From Nesterenkonia xinjiangensis (lineage in GTDB: Bacteria; Actinomycetota; Actinomycetes; Actinomycetales; Micrococcaceae), in assembly GCF_013410745.1 (NCBI RefSeq), contig NZ_JACCFY010000001.1, positions 2,108,001 through 2,172,000 on the forward strand: a DNA stretch of 64,000 nucleotides, read 5' to 3'. The notes below the pieces were generated by a model. The model did no database searches. It was not told where the DNA came from and saw only the letters and a list, made by a program, of their open reading frames with translations. Of the stretch, positions 35,088-43,295 are shown piece after piece (position 1 is the first letter of the stretch; each line of letters starts with the position of its first letter). A program made the translations under genes and the position numbers.

Positions 35088-36038
35088 GTGGCCTCGCAGG
35101 ACTGGATCAACAAGGACTTCTACGCCATCCTCGGCGTCTCCAAGGACGCCTCTGAGGAAGAGATCAAGAAGGCGTACCGCAAGCTTGCCCGCACCTACCA
35201 CCCGGACAAGAACCCCGGTGATGAGGCGGCCGAGCAGAAGTTCAAGGACGTCTCCGAGGCCAACACCGTGCTCTCTGACAAGGAGCAGCGCGAACAGTAC
35301 GACGCCATCCGCGCGATGGGCTCGGGCGCCCGCTTCTCCGGTGCGCCAGGAGGTGCTGGCGGGGCATCCGGCTTCGAGGACATCTTCGGCGGGCTCTTCG
35401 GAGACGGCGGAGGCTTCGGCCGGGGCCGCAGCGGGCCCGACTTCTCGGACATCTTCGGCGGGATGGGCGGACGGTTCGGCGGCGGCGCGCCCGCCAAGGG
35501 TGCCGACCGTACCGCGAAGACCACCATCTCCTTCGCCGGAGCCGTCCGCGGCACCACTGTGGGACTGCGCGAACCCGACGGCAACGTCATCGACGTGCGC
35601 ATCCCCGCCGGGGTGAAGGAGGGCCAGAAGGTCCGGGTGAAGGGCAAGGGCCAGCCGAGTCCCGGCGGCGCCGGTGACCTGCTGGTGGAGGTGTCCATCT
35701 CGCCGCACCGGTTCTTCGAGCGTGACGGTGACGACATCCGCATCCACCTGCCCACCTCCTTCGACGAGGCGGTGCTCGGCACCACGGTGCAGGTCCCCAC
35801 CGTCCACGGAGAGAAGGTGCGCATCAAGATCCCGGCCGGGACGACGTCAGGGCGCACACTGCGGCTCAAAGGCCATGGGGTGCGCCGGAAGTCCAGCCAG
35901 GGCGACATGCTCGTCGTCGTCGACGTGCAGGTGCCCAAGGATCTTCCGGAGGAGGCCGTGGAGGCCGTGAAGGCCTACGCGGAGGCGACCCGCGACGTCG
36001 ACCCCCGCGAAGATCTGGAGGCCCGCGCCGCATTGTGA
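35088..36038 (+). CDS. dnaJ: DnaJ-family co-chaperone lacking the zinc finger
   Basis: The 316-residue protein has an N-terminal J domain with the HPD tripeptide (His38-Asp40), a Gly/Phe-rich linker (residues 75-140), and then the DnaJ C-terminal beta domains ([19 protein letters not shown] ... [22 protein letters not shown]). No CxxCxGxG zinc repeats are present, so it is CbpA/type-II like despite its place in the dnaK operon. It stimulates the DnaK ATPase. The start is GTG at 35088, with GGGAGGGAGG 6 nt upstream. Confidence 0.93.
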   Translation: MASQDWINKDFYAILGVSKDASEEEIKKAYRKLARTYHPDKNPGDEAAEQKFKDVSEANTVLSDKEQREQYDAIRAMGSGARFSGAPGGAGGASGFEDIFGGLFGDGGGFGRGRSGPDFSDIFGGMGGRFGGGAPAKGADRTAKTTISFAGAVRGTTVGLREPDGNVIDVRIPAGVKEGQKVRVKGKGQPSPGGAGDLLVEVSISPHRFFERDGDDIRIHLPTSFDEAVLGTTVQVPTVHGEKVRIKIPAGTTSGRTLRLKGHGVRRKSSQGDMLVVVDVQVPKDLPEEAVEAVKAYAEATRDVDPREDLEARAAL

Positions 36039-36118
36039 GACGGCGGATGCGCGATGATGGAGGCATGACACAGGCCTGATCCCGGGCTGCCGGGACGGGA
36101 GCCAGGAGGTGACCAGCA

Positions 36119-36592
36119 GTGGTCAGGAGACGCCGGCCCCAGATCGGGGGCGAAGACCCTCGGATGATCGAGGTCGAGCATCGTCACGCACCCCTGTTCG
36201 TCATCTCGGTGGCCGCGGAGCTGGCGGACATGCACCCTCAGACGCTGCGCCAGTACGACCGCATCGGGCTCGTGACGCCTCGCCGACAGGGCGGTCGGCA
36301 CCGGCGGTACTCGCCCTACGACGTTGAGCAGCTCCGGCAGATCCAGCAGCTCTCCCAGGAGGGCGTCTCGCTGGAGGGGATCCGGCGGATCATCGAGCTG
36401 CAGAACCGTGTGCTGGAGCTGGAGGAGACAGTCGACGCGCTGCGCTACGAGCTGCGCGAGGCCGAGCGGCACTCCACCAAGCCTCGGGTCTTCGCCGTGG
36501 GACCCGGTGGAGACGTCGTCACCGTGGCACGCGGGCGGCGCGCCCGGTCGAGCACCCAGGCTCTGGTGCTCTGGGACCCCCGCCGCCGGTGA
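36119..36592 (+). CDS. hspR: Heat-shock repressor HspR (MerR family)
   Basis: The 157-residue protein has a MerR-type helix-turn-helix (FVISVAAELADMHPQTLRQYDRIGLVTPRRQGGRHRRYSPYDVEQLRQIQQL) and a coiled coil (IIELQNRVLELEETVDALRYEL). This matches HspR, which represses dnaK operons by binding HAIR sites with DnaK as co-repressor. The two HAIR sites upstream of dnaK fit. The start is GTG at 36119 with AGGAGGT 9 nt upstream. Confidence 0.95.
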   Translation: MVRRRRPQIGGEDPRMIEVEHRHAPLFVISVAAELADMHPQTLRQYDRIGLVTPRRQGGRHRRYSPYDVEQLRQIQQLSQEGVSLEGIRRIIELQNRVLELEETVDALRYELREAERHSTKPRVFAVGPGGDVVTVARGRRARSSTQALVLWDPRRR

Positions 36593-36597
36593 GCCGG

Positions 36598-36657
36598 CTG
36601 CCCGTCTCCGATGGGCAGGGCGGGACACCGGGCGGTGGCGAGGCGTGGCCCGGTGTC
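36598..36657. terminator. Paired hairpins between hspR and the M20 peptidase gene
   Basis: CTGCCC/GGGCAG (36598-36618) and GACACCGGG (36624-36632) with CCCGGTGTC (36649-36657) form two stems in the gap between convergent stops. A bidirectional terminator is likely. Confidence 0.5.
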
Positions 36658-37894
36658 AGGGACGCTGTGCGACGTCGGCCAGCAGCCCGGCCAGAAGCGC
36701 GGTCTGCGGTGCGATCTCCGAGAGCAGGATGTGCTCGTGGATCGCGTGGGGCCCTTCCCCGACCGCGCCCAGACCGTCGAGCACCGGCAGGCCGAGGGCG
36801 GAGACGAAGTTCGCATCCGAGGCGCCGCCCACTGCCGCCGGAACGATCGTGCGCCCCAGGGCGGCGGCGAGACGTCCGAGCCGGGCCATGGCGTCCTGCG
36901 AGGCCGGCGTCGGGTTCATCGGCGGTCTGTTGGCATCGACCTCGACCACCAGGTCCAGCCGGTCCTCGGCGTCGTAGGGAGCCGGCAGTCGCAGCCCGCG
37001 CAGGGCACCGGCCACCCGTTCCTGCTCGGCAGGGTCGGTCACCCGCACATCCACCTGGCACTCCGCCCGCCCGGCGATGACGTTGCGGCTGGTCCCGCCG
37101 TGGAAGGTGCCCACGGTGACCGTGGTGCCTTCCTCCGGTGCGGCCAGTCCGACGATGGCGGGGACCACCGCGGCCAGGGCGTGGATCGCGCTGGCGCCCT
37201 TCTCCGGTTCCAGACCCGCGTGGGCCTGCACCCCGTGGACGGTGAGATCGGCGAAGACCATGCCTTTGCGGCGGTCCTTCGGCTGGCCGCCGGCGCTGGG
37301 TTCCGGCACCAGGGTCAGGGCCGATTCGCGCGCCGCGGCCTCGATGGCCGGTCGCCCCGCCGCAGAGCCGATCTCCTCATCGCCGGTGAGCAGCAGCCGC
37401 ACCGGAGGGTGCGGGACGCCCAGCTCACGCAGTGCGCGCAGAGCCCAGAGGGTCTGCACGATCCCGAACTTCATGTCCAGCACGCCCGGGCCGGTGAGCC
37501 GGTCCCCGTCGGCGGTCAGCGGCCAGCCGGCGAGCGTGCCGGCGGGCCAGACGGTGTCATAGTGACAGACCGAGAGCACCGCTGCGGCCGGATCGTCGAC
37601 TGTGCCGCCGTCGTGGCCCTGTCCGGGCCAGCGCAGATCCAGGACATCGCCGTGGACGCCCCCAGGGATGCGGGTCTCTGCGACCGGTTCGCCGAGGCGT
37701 TCGGCCGCCAGGGTGCGGATCTCCTCGAGGCCGGCATCGAGCAGCGCCTTGTCGTGGCTGGGGGTCTCGCAGTGCACGATCCGCTGCAGGTCCTCCAGGA
37801 ACTCGTCGTGGTGGGCGGCTGCATGCTGGCGCAGCGCCTGCAGGGGGACCGTGGGCTGTGCGTCGGCGGGGCCCGCGGACGAGGTGGATGTCAT
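36656..37894 (-). CDS. M20-family metallopeptidase (glutamate carboxypeptidase/CPG2-like)
   Basis: The 412-residue protein has M20 metal and catalytic motifs: VCHYDTVWPAGT (His, Asp), GPGVLDMKFG (bridging Asp), LTGDEEIGS (catalytic Glu and metal Glu), VPEPS, and a late AIHEH (His). A dimerisation domain (TVHGVQAHAGLEPEKGASAIHALA) lies between. This is the CPG2 pattern, which removes C-terminal glutamate from folates and p-aminobenzoyl-glutamate. The neighbouring AbgT transporter gene lies 84 bp upstream in the same direction and supports that substrate. ATG at 37894 is preferred; a TTG five codons upstream is possible. Confidence 0.88.
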   Translation of the reverse strand: MTSTSSAGPADAQPTVPLQALRQHAAAHHDEFLEDLQRIVHCETPSHDKALLDAGLEEIRTLAAERLGEPVAETRIPGGVHGDVLDLRWPGQGHDGGTVDDPAAAVLSVCHYDTVWPAGTLAGWPLTADGDRLTGPGVLDMKFGIVQTLWALRALRELGVPHPPVRLLLTGDEEIGSAAGRPAIEAAARESALTLVPEPSAGGQPKDRRKGMVFADLTVHGVQAHAGLEPEKGASAIHALAAVVPAIVGLAAPEEGTTVTVGTFHGGTSRNVIAGRAECQVDVRVTDPAEQERVAGALRGLRLPAPYDAEDRLDLVVEVDANRPPMNPTPASQDAMARLGRLAAALGRTIVPAAVGGASDANFVSALGLPVLDGLGAVGEGPHAIHEHILLSEIAPQTALLAGLLADVAQRP

Positions 37895-37978
37895 GGGGCG
37901 GTTCTCCAACGGGGTCCTCTCTGTCCGGATCTGCTGTCCTGGCTGATCGTCTCATCCCGCCAGGGAGGGATGCCCATG

Positions 37979-39688
37979 TCATCTCACGGGCACGCCGGGA
38001 CCCAGAGGGATGCCCACCGTCCACCAGAGCACGAAGAACAGGAACCACGCGCACAGCAGGGCCACGGAGAGGGGAAGGGTCAGCGAAACCAGGGTGCCGA
38101 TGCCGGCGCGCGGGTAGTAGCGCTGCAGGTATCCCAGCACCAGAGCGAAGTAGGGGCTCATCGGGGAGATGATGTTGGTGGGGGAGTCGCCCATCCGGAA
38201 CAGCATCTGGGTGACCTCCGGAGAGATGCCCACGAGCATGAGCATCGGCACCAGCACCGGGGCCATGAGGGTGTACTGCGCGGAGCCGGAGGTGATGGTC
38301 AGATTGAACAGCGCCACCAGCAGGACGACGCCGGCGAACATCACGAGCACCGGCAGGTCGAGTCGCTCGAGGAGGTGGGCCCCCTCGATGGCCAGCACCA
38401 TGCCGATGTTCGACCACCCGAAATAGGCGATGAACTGGGCGGCGGCGAAGAAGAGCACCACCACCCCGGAGAGCTCCTTGACGGATCGGGCCATCAGCTC
38501 CGGGATGTCGCGGGGCCGGGTGATGGTGCCGGCCTTGATGCCGTAGGTGATGCCGACGGCCAGGAAGGCCAGGGCGATCGGCACGGCGATGTCGGTGAGC
38601 AGGGGTGAATCGAGCACGTCCCCCGTCTCCGCGCTGAACGGCGAGCCCGGCACGAGCAGGAAGGTGAAGTACACCGCGAGGAACCCCGCCAGGGCCAGCA
38701 GCGAGGCCTGCAGTGCGGAGACCTCTCGGCGACTGTAGGTCAGCAGTGAGCTGTGGTCCGAGATCGGAGCGGCCTGGCCGTCGTCAGTGGTGGGGGACGA
38801 CGGCTGCTCGCCGGGACGGTCAGGGTCGAGGTGCGCGCCGGCCTGGTCGTTACGCTCGACATCGACGTCACGGCCGGCGGCGAGCACCGCCGTGGCCGCT
38901 CCGCCCGAAGCGTCCTCCTCGTGCTTCATCCGCTCGGTCATCCGCACCAGCAGCAGCTCGGTGACCAGGGTGACCACCAGTGCCAGGATCACTGCGGAGG
39001 CGGCGGAGAAGAAGTAGTTGGCCACCGGGGAGACCACGTAATCGGCATCGATCAGCTGGGCCGCCGAGGTGGAGATGCCTGCCAGCAGGGGATCGCTGGC
39101 AGTGATGAGCAGGGAGGCGTTGTAGCCGGCCGAAGCCGCTCCGAAGGCGACGACGGCGCCCAGCACCGCCGAGCGCCCACTGGCCTTGAACGCCGCGGCG
39201 GCCAGCGGGATGAGGATGACGTAGATGGCGTCCGAGGCCACTGAGCCGGTGACGCCGGCCAGGGCGACCGTGAAGGTCAGCCAGCCCCGGGAGACCCGCG
39301 AGACGACCACTCGGATCGCCGCGCTGATGAGCCCGGAGCCTTCGGCCACGGCCACCCCAAGCATCACGGTGATGATCAGCCCCAGCGGCGGGAAGGTCAC
39401 GAAGTTCTCCACCGCATCGGTGACCATGCGCTGGAAGCCCTCCGAGGTGAGCAGGCTCTGCACCGCGATGTGCTGGCCGTCGGCAGGGTTGTCCGCCCCG
39501 ACGCCGAGTGCCTCCAGCACTGCGGAGAGGAGGACGACGACCACGGCGAGGATGATGAACAGCCAGAACGGATGGGGAAGCAGGTTGCCGATCCGCTCGA
39601 TCCACCGGAGGAGCCGGACCAGGAGGCCAGGGTTCTCGTTGTCCCGCCGTGATCGCCGGCTCGTCGTGGAGGTGGTGCGTTCGGCCAT
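37979..39688 (-). CDS. abgT: AbgT-family transporter (p-aminobenzoyl-glutamate type)
   Basis: The 569-residue protein has about 12 membrane helices and AbgT landmarks: RIGNLLPHPFWLFIILAVVVVLLSA near residue 30, FPPLGLIITVMLGVAVAEGSGLI, SVASDAIYVILIPLAAAAF, FGAASAGYNASLLITASDPLLAGIS, SGSAQYTLMAPVLVPML and GDSPTNIISPMSPYF. A cytoplasmic loop of about 80 low-complexity residues follows the fifth helix. Family members import p-aminobenzoyl-glutamate or export sulfonamides; the M20 peptidase encoded next favours import. GGAAGGAA precedes the ATG at 39688. Confidence 0.9.
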   Translation of the reverse strand: MAERTTSTTSRRSRRDNENPGLLVRLLRWIERIGNLLPHPFWLFIILAVVVVLLSAVLEALGVGADNPADGQHIAVQSLLTSEGFQRMVTDAVENFVTFPPLGLIITVMLGVAVAEGSGLISAAIRVVVSRVSRGWLTFTVALAGVTGSVASDAIYVILIPLAAAAFKASGRSAVLGAVVAFGAASAGYNASLLITASDPLLAGISTSAAQLIDADYVVSPVANYFFSAASAVILALVVTLVTELLLVRMTERMKHEEDASGGAATAVLAAGRDVDVERNDQAGAHLDPDRPGEQPSSPTTDDGQAAPISDHSSLLTYSRREVSALQASLLALAGFLAVYFTFLLVPGSPFSAETGDVLDSPLLTDIAVPIALAFLAVGITYGIKAGTITRPRDIPELMARSVKELSGVVVLFFAAAQFIAYFGWSNIGMVLAIEGAHLLERLDLPVLVMFAGVVLLVALFNLTITSGSAQYTLMAPVLVPMLMLVGISPEVTQMLFRMGDSPTNIISPMSPYFALVLGYLQRYYPRAGIGTLVSLTLPLSVALLCAWFLFFVLWWTVGIPLGPGVPVR

Positions 39689-39809
39689 GGCGCGTTCCTT
39701 CCGACCTCGCCCGGATGCCAGGGCTCTTGAGGTGTCGAGACCTTGCAGATCGCGTCAGTCTAGCCACCTCCGGGAGCCGGGGGAAGACGTCTGGGCATCT
39801 CCGGATGCA

Positions 39810-39882
39810 CATCGAGTGGGGGATCTGTGGCCGCTGTCGGCCCGATGGGGCGAGGCAGCGGACCCAGATCCCCCACTCGATG
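39810..39882. repeat. Palindromic repeat family B, copy 2
   Basis: The perfect 18-bp ends CATCGAGTGGGGGATCTG (39810-39827) and its complement (39865-39882) enclose a partly pairing middle (GGCCGCTGTCGG / GGCAGCGG). The outer CGAGTGGGGGAT is shared with the copies at 32018 and 44333 while the inner arms differ. It starts about 29 nt downstream of the BCCT stop on the minus strand. Confidence 0.88.
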
Positions 39883-39911
39883 GAGTGAGGAGGTCGAGCC
39901 GGCGTCGGGGA

Positions 39912-42068
39912 TCAGCGCGGCGGCGTCTCCTCCGCCTCGGCGTCGTTCTCCGCGGCGGGGACGATCGGCAGCGAGGAGGTGGCCAGGGTGGTCGCCGGGG
40001 TGTAGGCCCCGGCGTCACCGTGCCAGTCCTCGTCGCCCTCCGGGGTCCAGCCGTCCTCCCACGTTCCGGTGGTGAAGTCGTAGCCGACGGGTTCGCCGTT
40101 CTCATCGGTGCGCTGGTACCACTCGGTATAGATGTCGTCCTCCGAGTCCACTCCGGCTCCGGCTCCGAGTCCCGGCTCGGTGGGCGCCACCTGCAGGCTG
40201 AAGTCGTCGCCGTACCGGTCCACACCATCGATGACGGCGTCGCGCAGGGCCTTCTCCGCGTATTTGGTGCGCAGCGCCCGCGGGTCGGTGCGCACATCGC
40301 GCAGCCAGGCCACCATGATCAGCAGCATGATCACCGCGAAGGGCACTGCGGTCACCGTGACCAGGTTCTGCAGTCCCTGCAGCGCGGTGTCTCCACCGGT
40401 GAGCAGCATGACGACGGCGACGCCGGTCATCACGAGCCCCCAGAAGACCACCACCGATTTGCGGGGGTTGAGATCACCGCGCGTGGAGAAGATGCCCATG
40501 ACCACGGAGGCGGAGTCGGCGGAGGTGATGAAGAAGATCGCCAGCACCACCATGATCACCGCGGGCAGCCACTCCACGTAGGGCAGATGGCTGATGATGG
40601 TGAACAGCACCTCGGCGGCGGGCATCTCGTCGTTGAAGCCCTCGAGGCCCTCGCGGTACATCCAGATGGAGGTGCCGCCCATCACGCCGTAGGCCACGAA
40701 CAGCAGCGAGCTGGGGATGAGGATGACGCCGAGGACGAACTGGCGAATGGTGCGGCCGCGGGAGATGCGGGCGATGAAGACTCCGACGAACGGGGACCAG
40801 GAGATCCACCAGGCCCAGTAGAAGACCGTCCATGCGGACTGGAAGTCCATGGTCTCCTGACCCCAGGAGGAGGACCGGCCCATCATCTCGAACAGCGAGC
40901 CCACGTACTCCACGAAGGAGGAGGGCACCAGGTTCAGCAGGAACAGGGTCGGGCCGAGGAGGAACACCAGCGAGATGATGCCGATCGTCAGCACGATGTT
41001 GATGTTCGACAGATAGCGGATGCCGCGGGCGACTCCGGAGACGGCGGAGACCACGAAGCCGACCGTCAGGATGGCGATGACGACGATCAGCAGCGTGTTG
41101 GTGACCTCGTTGCCGGAGACGATCGTCCAGCCCTGACCGATCTGCATCGCCGCGATGCCCAGTGAGGCTGCGGTGCCGAAGAGGGTGGCGATGATCGCGA
41201 AGATGTCGATCAGTTTGCCCGCGAAGCCCTCGGTCTGCCGCTGGCCGAAGAGGTTCCGGAAGATCGAGGACATCAGCGGGACCCGTCCGCGACGGTAGGC
41301 GGCATAGGCCACCGCCCCGCCGACCAGGGCGTACATCGCCCAGGCGTGTACACCCCAGTGGAAGTAGGTCTGCGCCATCGCAGAGTGCAGGGCCTCTGTG
41401 GACTCGGCCTCGGCGGTCAGCGGGGCCGGAGAGTGGAAGTAGGTCAGCGGCTCGGAAGGGCCGAAGAACAGCACTCCGATGCCGATACCCGCCGCGAAGA
41501 GCATCGAGGTCCAGGAGAACGTGGAGAACTCGGGCTTCTCCCCGTCCCGCCCCAGCGGGATCCGCCCGTACTTGGAGAACGCCAGGCACAGCAGGAAGAT
41601 CAGCACCACGATGGCGACCACGTTGAACAGCCACCCGAGGTTCTCCATCGTCCAGGTGAAGGTCGCTCCGGCGACCTCGGCGACGTTCTCCGGGTTGGAG
41701 ACTCCCCAGATCACGAAGGCCACCGTCAGCAGTCCTGCCAGCAGGAAGACGACTCGGTCCACGGAGTAGCGCCGCCGCTGCTCGTCGATTCCGAGGCCGG
41801 GGACCAGCGCTGGGTGGATGTTGTGCGGGTACTCGCCTTGGGAATACACGTTGAGCCGCTTCAGGGCTGTGCCGGCCCGCCGCGTGGCGGTCCCGGCCTT
41901 GCCTGCGGCCGCGGCGGTCTTCTCCACGGGGGAGCGTCGGGGGTGGGCCGCAGCTGTGCTGTCCGGTGACTCCTGCTGGGCCTCATGGGCCCCATGCTCG
42001 GGGTCGCGGCCCTCGTCTCGGCGGGAGCCCTCGTCTGGGCGATGGTGGGGTGGCTGAGAGTCAGCCAT
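39912..42068 (-). CDS. BCCT-family betaine/carnitine/choline transporter
   Basis: The 718-residue protein has a disordered N-terminus (about 85 residues), 12 membrane helices, the glycine stretch GIGIGVLFFGPSEP, the signature FYWAWWISWSPFVGVFIARISRGRTIRQF, and TSADSASVVMG. The C-terminal 120 residues are charged and cytoplasmic, as in osmosensing BetP-like carriers. It imports betaine-type compatible solutes with Na+. It lies close to the carnitine-to-betaine operon at 44460, so carnitine uptake is also possible. ATG at 42068 is preferred to GTG at 42077 by spacing from AGAGGTG. Confidence 0.93.
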   Translation of the reverse strand: MADSQPPHHRPDEGSRRDEGRDPEHGAHEAQQESPDSTAAAHPRRSPVEKTAAAAGKAGTATRRAGTALKRLNVYSQGEYPHNIHPALVPGLGIDEQRRRYSVDRVVFLLAGLLTVAFVIWGVSNPENVAEVAGATFTWTMENLGWLFNVVAIVVLIFLLCLAFSKYGRIPLGRDGEKPEFSTFSWTSMLFAAGIGIGVLFFGPSEPLTYFHSPAPLTAEAESTEALHSAMAQTYFHWGVHAWAMYALVGGAVAYAAYRRGRVPLMSSIFRNLFGQRQTEGFAGKLIDIFAIIATLFGTAASLGIAAMQIGQGWTIVSGNEVTNTLLIVVIAILTVGFVVSAVSGVARGIRYLSNINIVLTIGIISLVFLLGPTLFLLNLVPSSFVEYVGSLFEMMGRSSSWGQETMDFQSAWTVFYWAWWISWSPFVGVFIARISRGRTIRQFVLGVILIPSSLLFVAYGVMGGTSIWMYREGLEGFNDEMPAAEVLFTIISHLPYVEWLPAVIMVVLAIFFITSADSASVVMGIFSTRGDLNPRKSVVVFWGLVMTGVAVVMLLTGGDTALQGLQNLVTVTAVPFAVIMLLIMVAWLRDVRTDPRALRTKYAEKALRDAVIDGVDRYGDDFSLQVAPTEPGLGAGAGVDSEDDIYTEWYQRTDENGEPVGYDFTTGTWEDGWTPEGDEDWHGDAGAYTPATTLATSSLPIVPAAENDAEAEETPPR

Positions 42069-42179
42069 GCTGATCACACCTCTGGTGTCTCGGGGACGGT
42101 TCTCTCATCGGGCAGAATCTCGTAGTCGCGCACCCCGCCCCGTCACCTGTCAGGTCTTGGTGTCGCGGGAGGGGCAGGC

Positions 42180-43133
42180 TCATGTGCGTGGAGTTCGTAC
42201 GAAGGTCAGGTCGAAGATCTTCCGGCCTGCTTTCAGCGCCTTGGTCTCGAAATCGGTCTGGATGCGCCCCTCGAAGCGTGGCGCCCAGCCGCCGACGTCG
42301 TCGACGGCCTCGTCCAGCGGCAGCGGTTGCGGGGTCTTGCCCATGCTCCGCGCGTCGAGATCCTCGAGGCGCACAGCCGTCAGCGGAGACTCCTGACCGA
42401 CGCGCTGGCCGGCGTGAGCGTTGGTGAAGGCGCGCGAGGCGGAGATGGTGTCCCGCATCTGCACGGCGTAGCCCGACCAGTCGGTGGCCAGCCTCCAGAT
42501 CCCGCCGTCGGGCAGCACATGGGCGATCTTCTCCACGAAGGAGTCTTGGACGAGGCGGCGCTTGTTGTGCTTCTTCTTGTGCCACGGGTCCGGGAAGAAG
42601 ACCCACAGCTCAGCGACAGAGTCCTCCGGGAGGAGCTTGTCCAGGACCTCGGTGGCGTCGACGTTGGCCACCCGCACGTTGCGCAGGCCCTCGCGGCGCA
42701 GGCGGCTGACCAGCTGGGCGACGCCGGGCCGGTAGACCTCCACGGCCAGGAAGTTCTTCTCGGGGTGCTGGGCGGCGGCGTGGGCGACAGCCTCTCCCGA
42801 GCCGGTGCCGATCTCCACGATCAGCTCGGCATCCCGGCCGAACTCGGTCTTCCAGTCGATGCGGAAGTCGTCGGCGACGGCAGTGTCCCGCTGGCCCTGG
42901 GGGATGTCCAGGAGCTCCTGGCCCAGGGCGGCGTCCCAGGCGCGCTGGCGGCGCGGCGTCAGCCGGTTGCTGCGACGTACGAAGGACAGCGGGTGGCGCA
43001 TATGGCTCCGGGCGGGGGTCTGCTCGGGCTGCTGACTCTCAGGGGACACGGATCTCTGGCTCTCTGGTCGGGTGCGGGTGCTGCCGCTGGGGCCATGGTT
43101 CTGCCCGCTGGTCCTGCGGCATGGCGACGACAC
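42180..43133 (-). CDS. trmB: tRNA (guanine-N7-)-methyltransferase
   Basis: The 317-residue protein has the SAM site VEIGTGSGEAV, FLAVEVYRPGVAQLV, and the TrmB signature FFPDPWHKKKHNKRRLVQ, with WRLATDWSGYAVQM and FEGRIQTDFETKAL near the end. It methylates G46 of tRNA. The first 44 residues are Ser/Pro/Gln-rich. An ATG at 43001 preceded by GGAG starts right at RHPLSFVRRSNRL and is a credible shorter start. It is divergent from the XRE-TetR regulator. Confidence 0.93.
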   Translation of the reverse strand: MSSPCRRTSGQNHGPSGSTRTRPESQRSVSPESQQPEQTPARSHMRHPLSFVRRSNRLTPRRQRAWDAALGQELLDIPQGQRDTAVADDFRIDWKTEFGRDAELIVEIGTGSGEAVAHAAAQHPEKNFLAVEVYRPGVAQLVSRLRREGLRNVRVANVDATEVLDKLLPEDSVAELWVFFPDPWHKKKHNKRRLVQDSFVEKIAHVLPDGGIWRLATDWSGYAVQMRDTISASRAFTNAHAGQRVGQESPLTAVRLEDLDARSMGKTPQPLPLDEAVDDVGGWAPRFEGRIQTDFETKALKAGRKIFDLTFVRTPRT

Positions 43134-43229
43134 GTCATCGTAACGGAATACTGCCCGCCGGCTCAGGGGTCTGCGGGCCGCGGACCGGGTTCAGACAGGG
43201 GTCACCACGGGGCACCGAGGGTGAGCATA

Positions 43230-43264
43230 TCGCAAGTTCTGATCAAAAGTCAGGTGACTTGCGA
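43230..43264. promoter_or_regulatory. Candidate operator of the XRE-TetR regulator
   Basis: A perfect inverted repeat, TCGCAAGT (43230-43237), N19, ACTTGCGA (43257-43264). Its right arm contains TTGCGA, which works as a -35 with 18 nt to the TACGCT hexamer at 43283-43288. A repressor bound here would block the regulator's own promoter. Confidence 0.6.
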
Positions 43265-43282
43265 TTCCGTGCTGGGGCTCAG

Positions 43283-43288
43283 TACGCT
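43283..43288 (+). promoter_or_regulatory. Leaderless -10 hexamer TACGCT of the XRE-TetR gene
   Basis: TACGCT, a 7-nt gap, then the ATG at 43296, with no ribosome-binding site in between. Confidence 0.55.
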
Positions 43289-43295
43289 GATCGCC

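Noticed and set aside
42327-43295. Long upstream extension of the XRE-TetR frame (to 646 residues)
   Set aside because: The extension runs antisense through trmB and is low-complexity; the -10 hexamer and ATG at 43296 define the real start.
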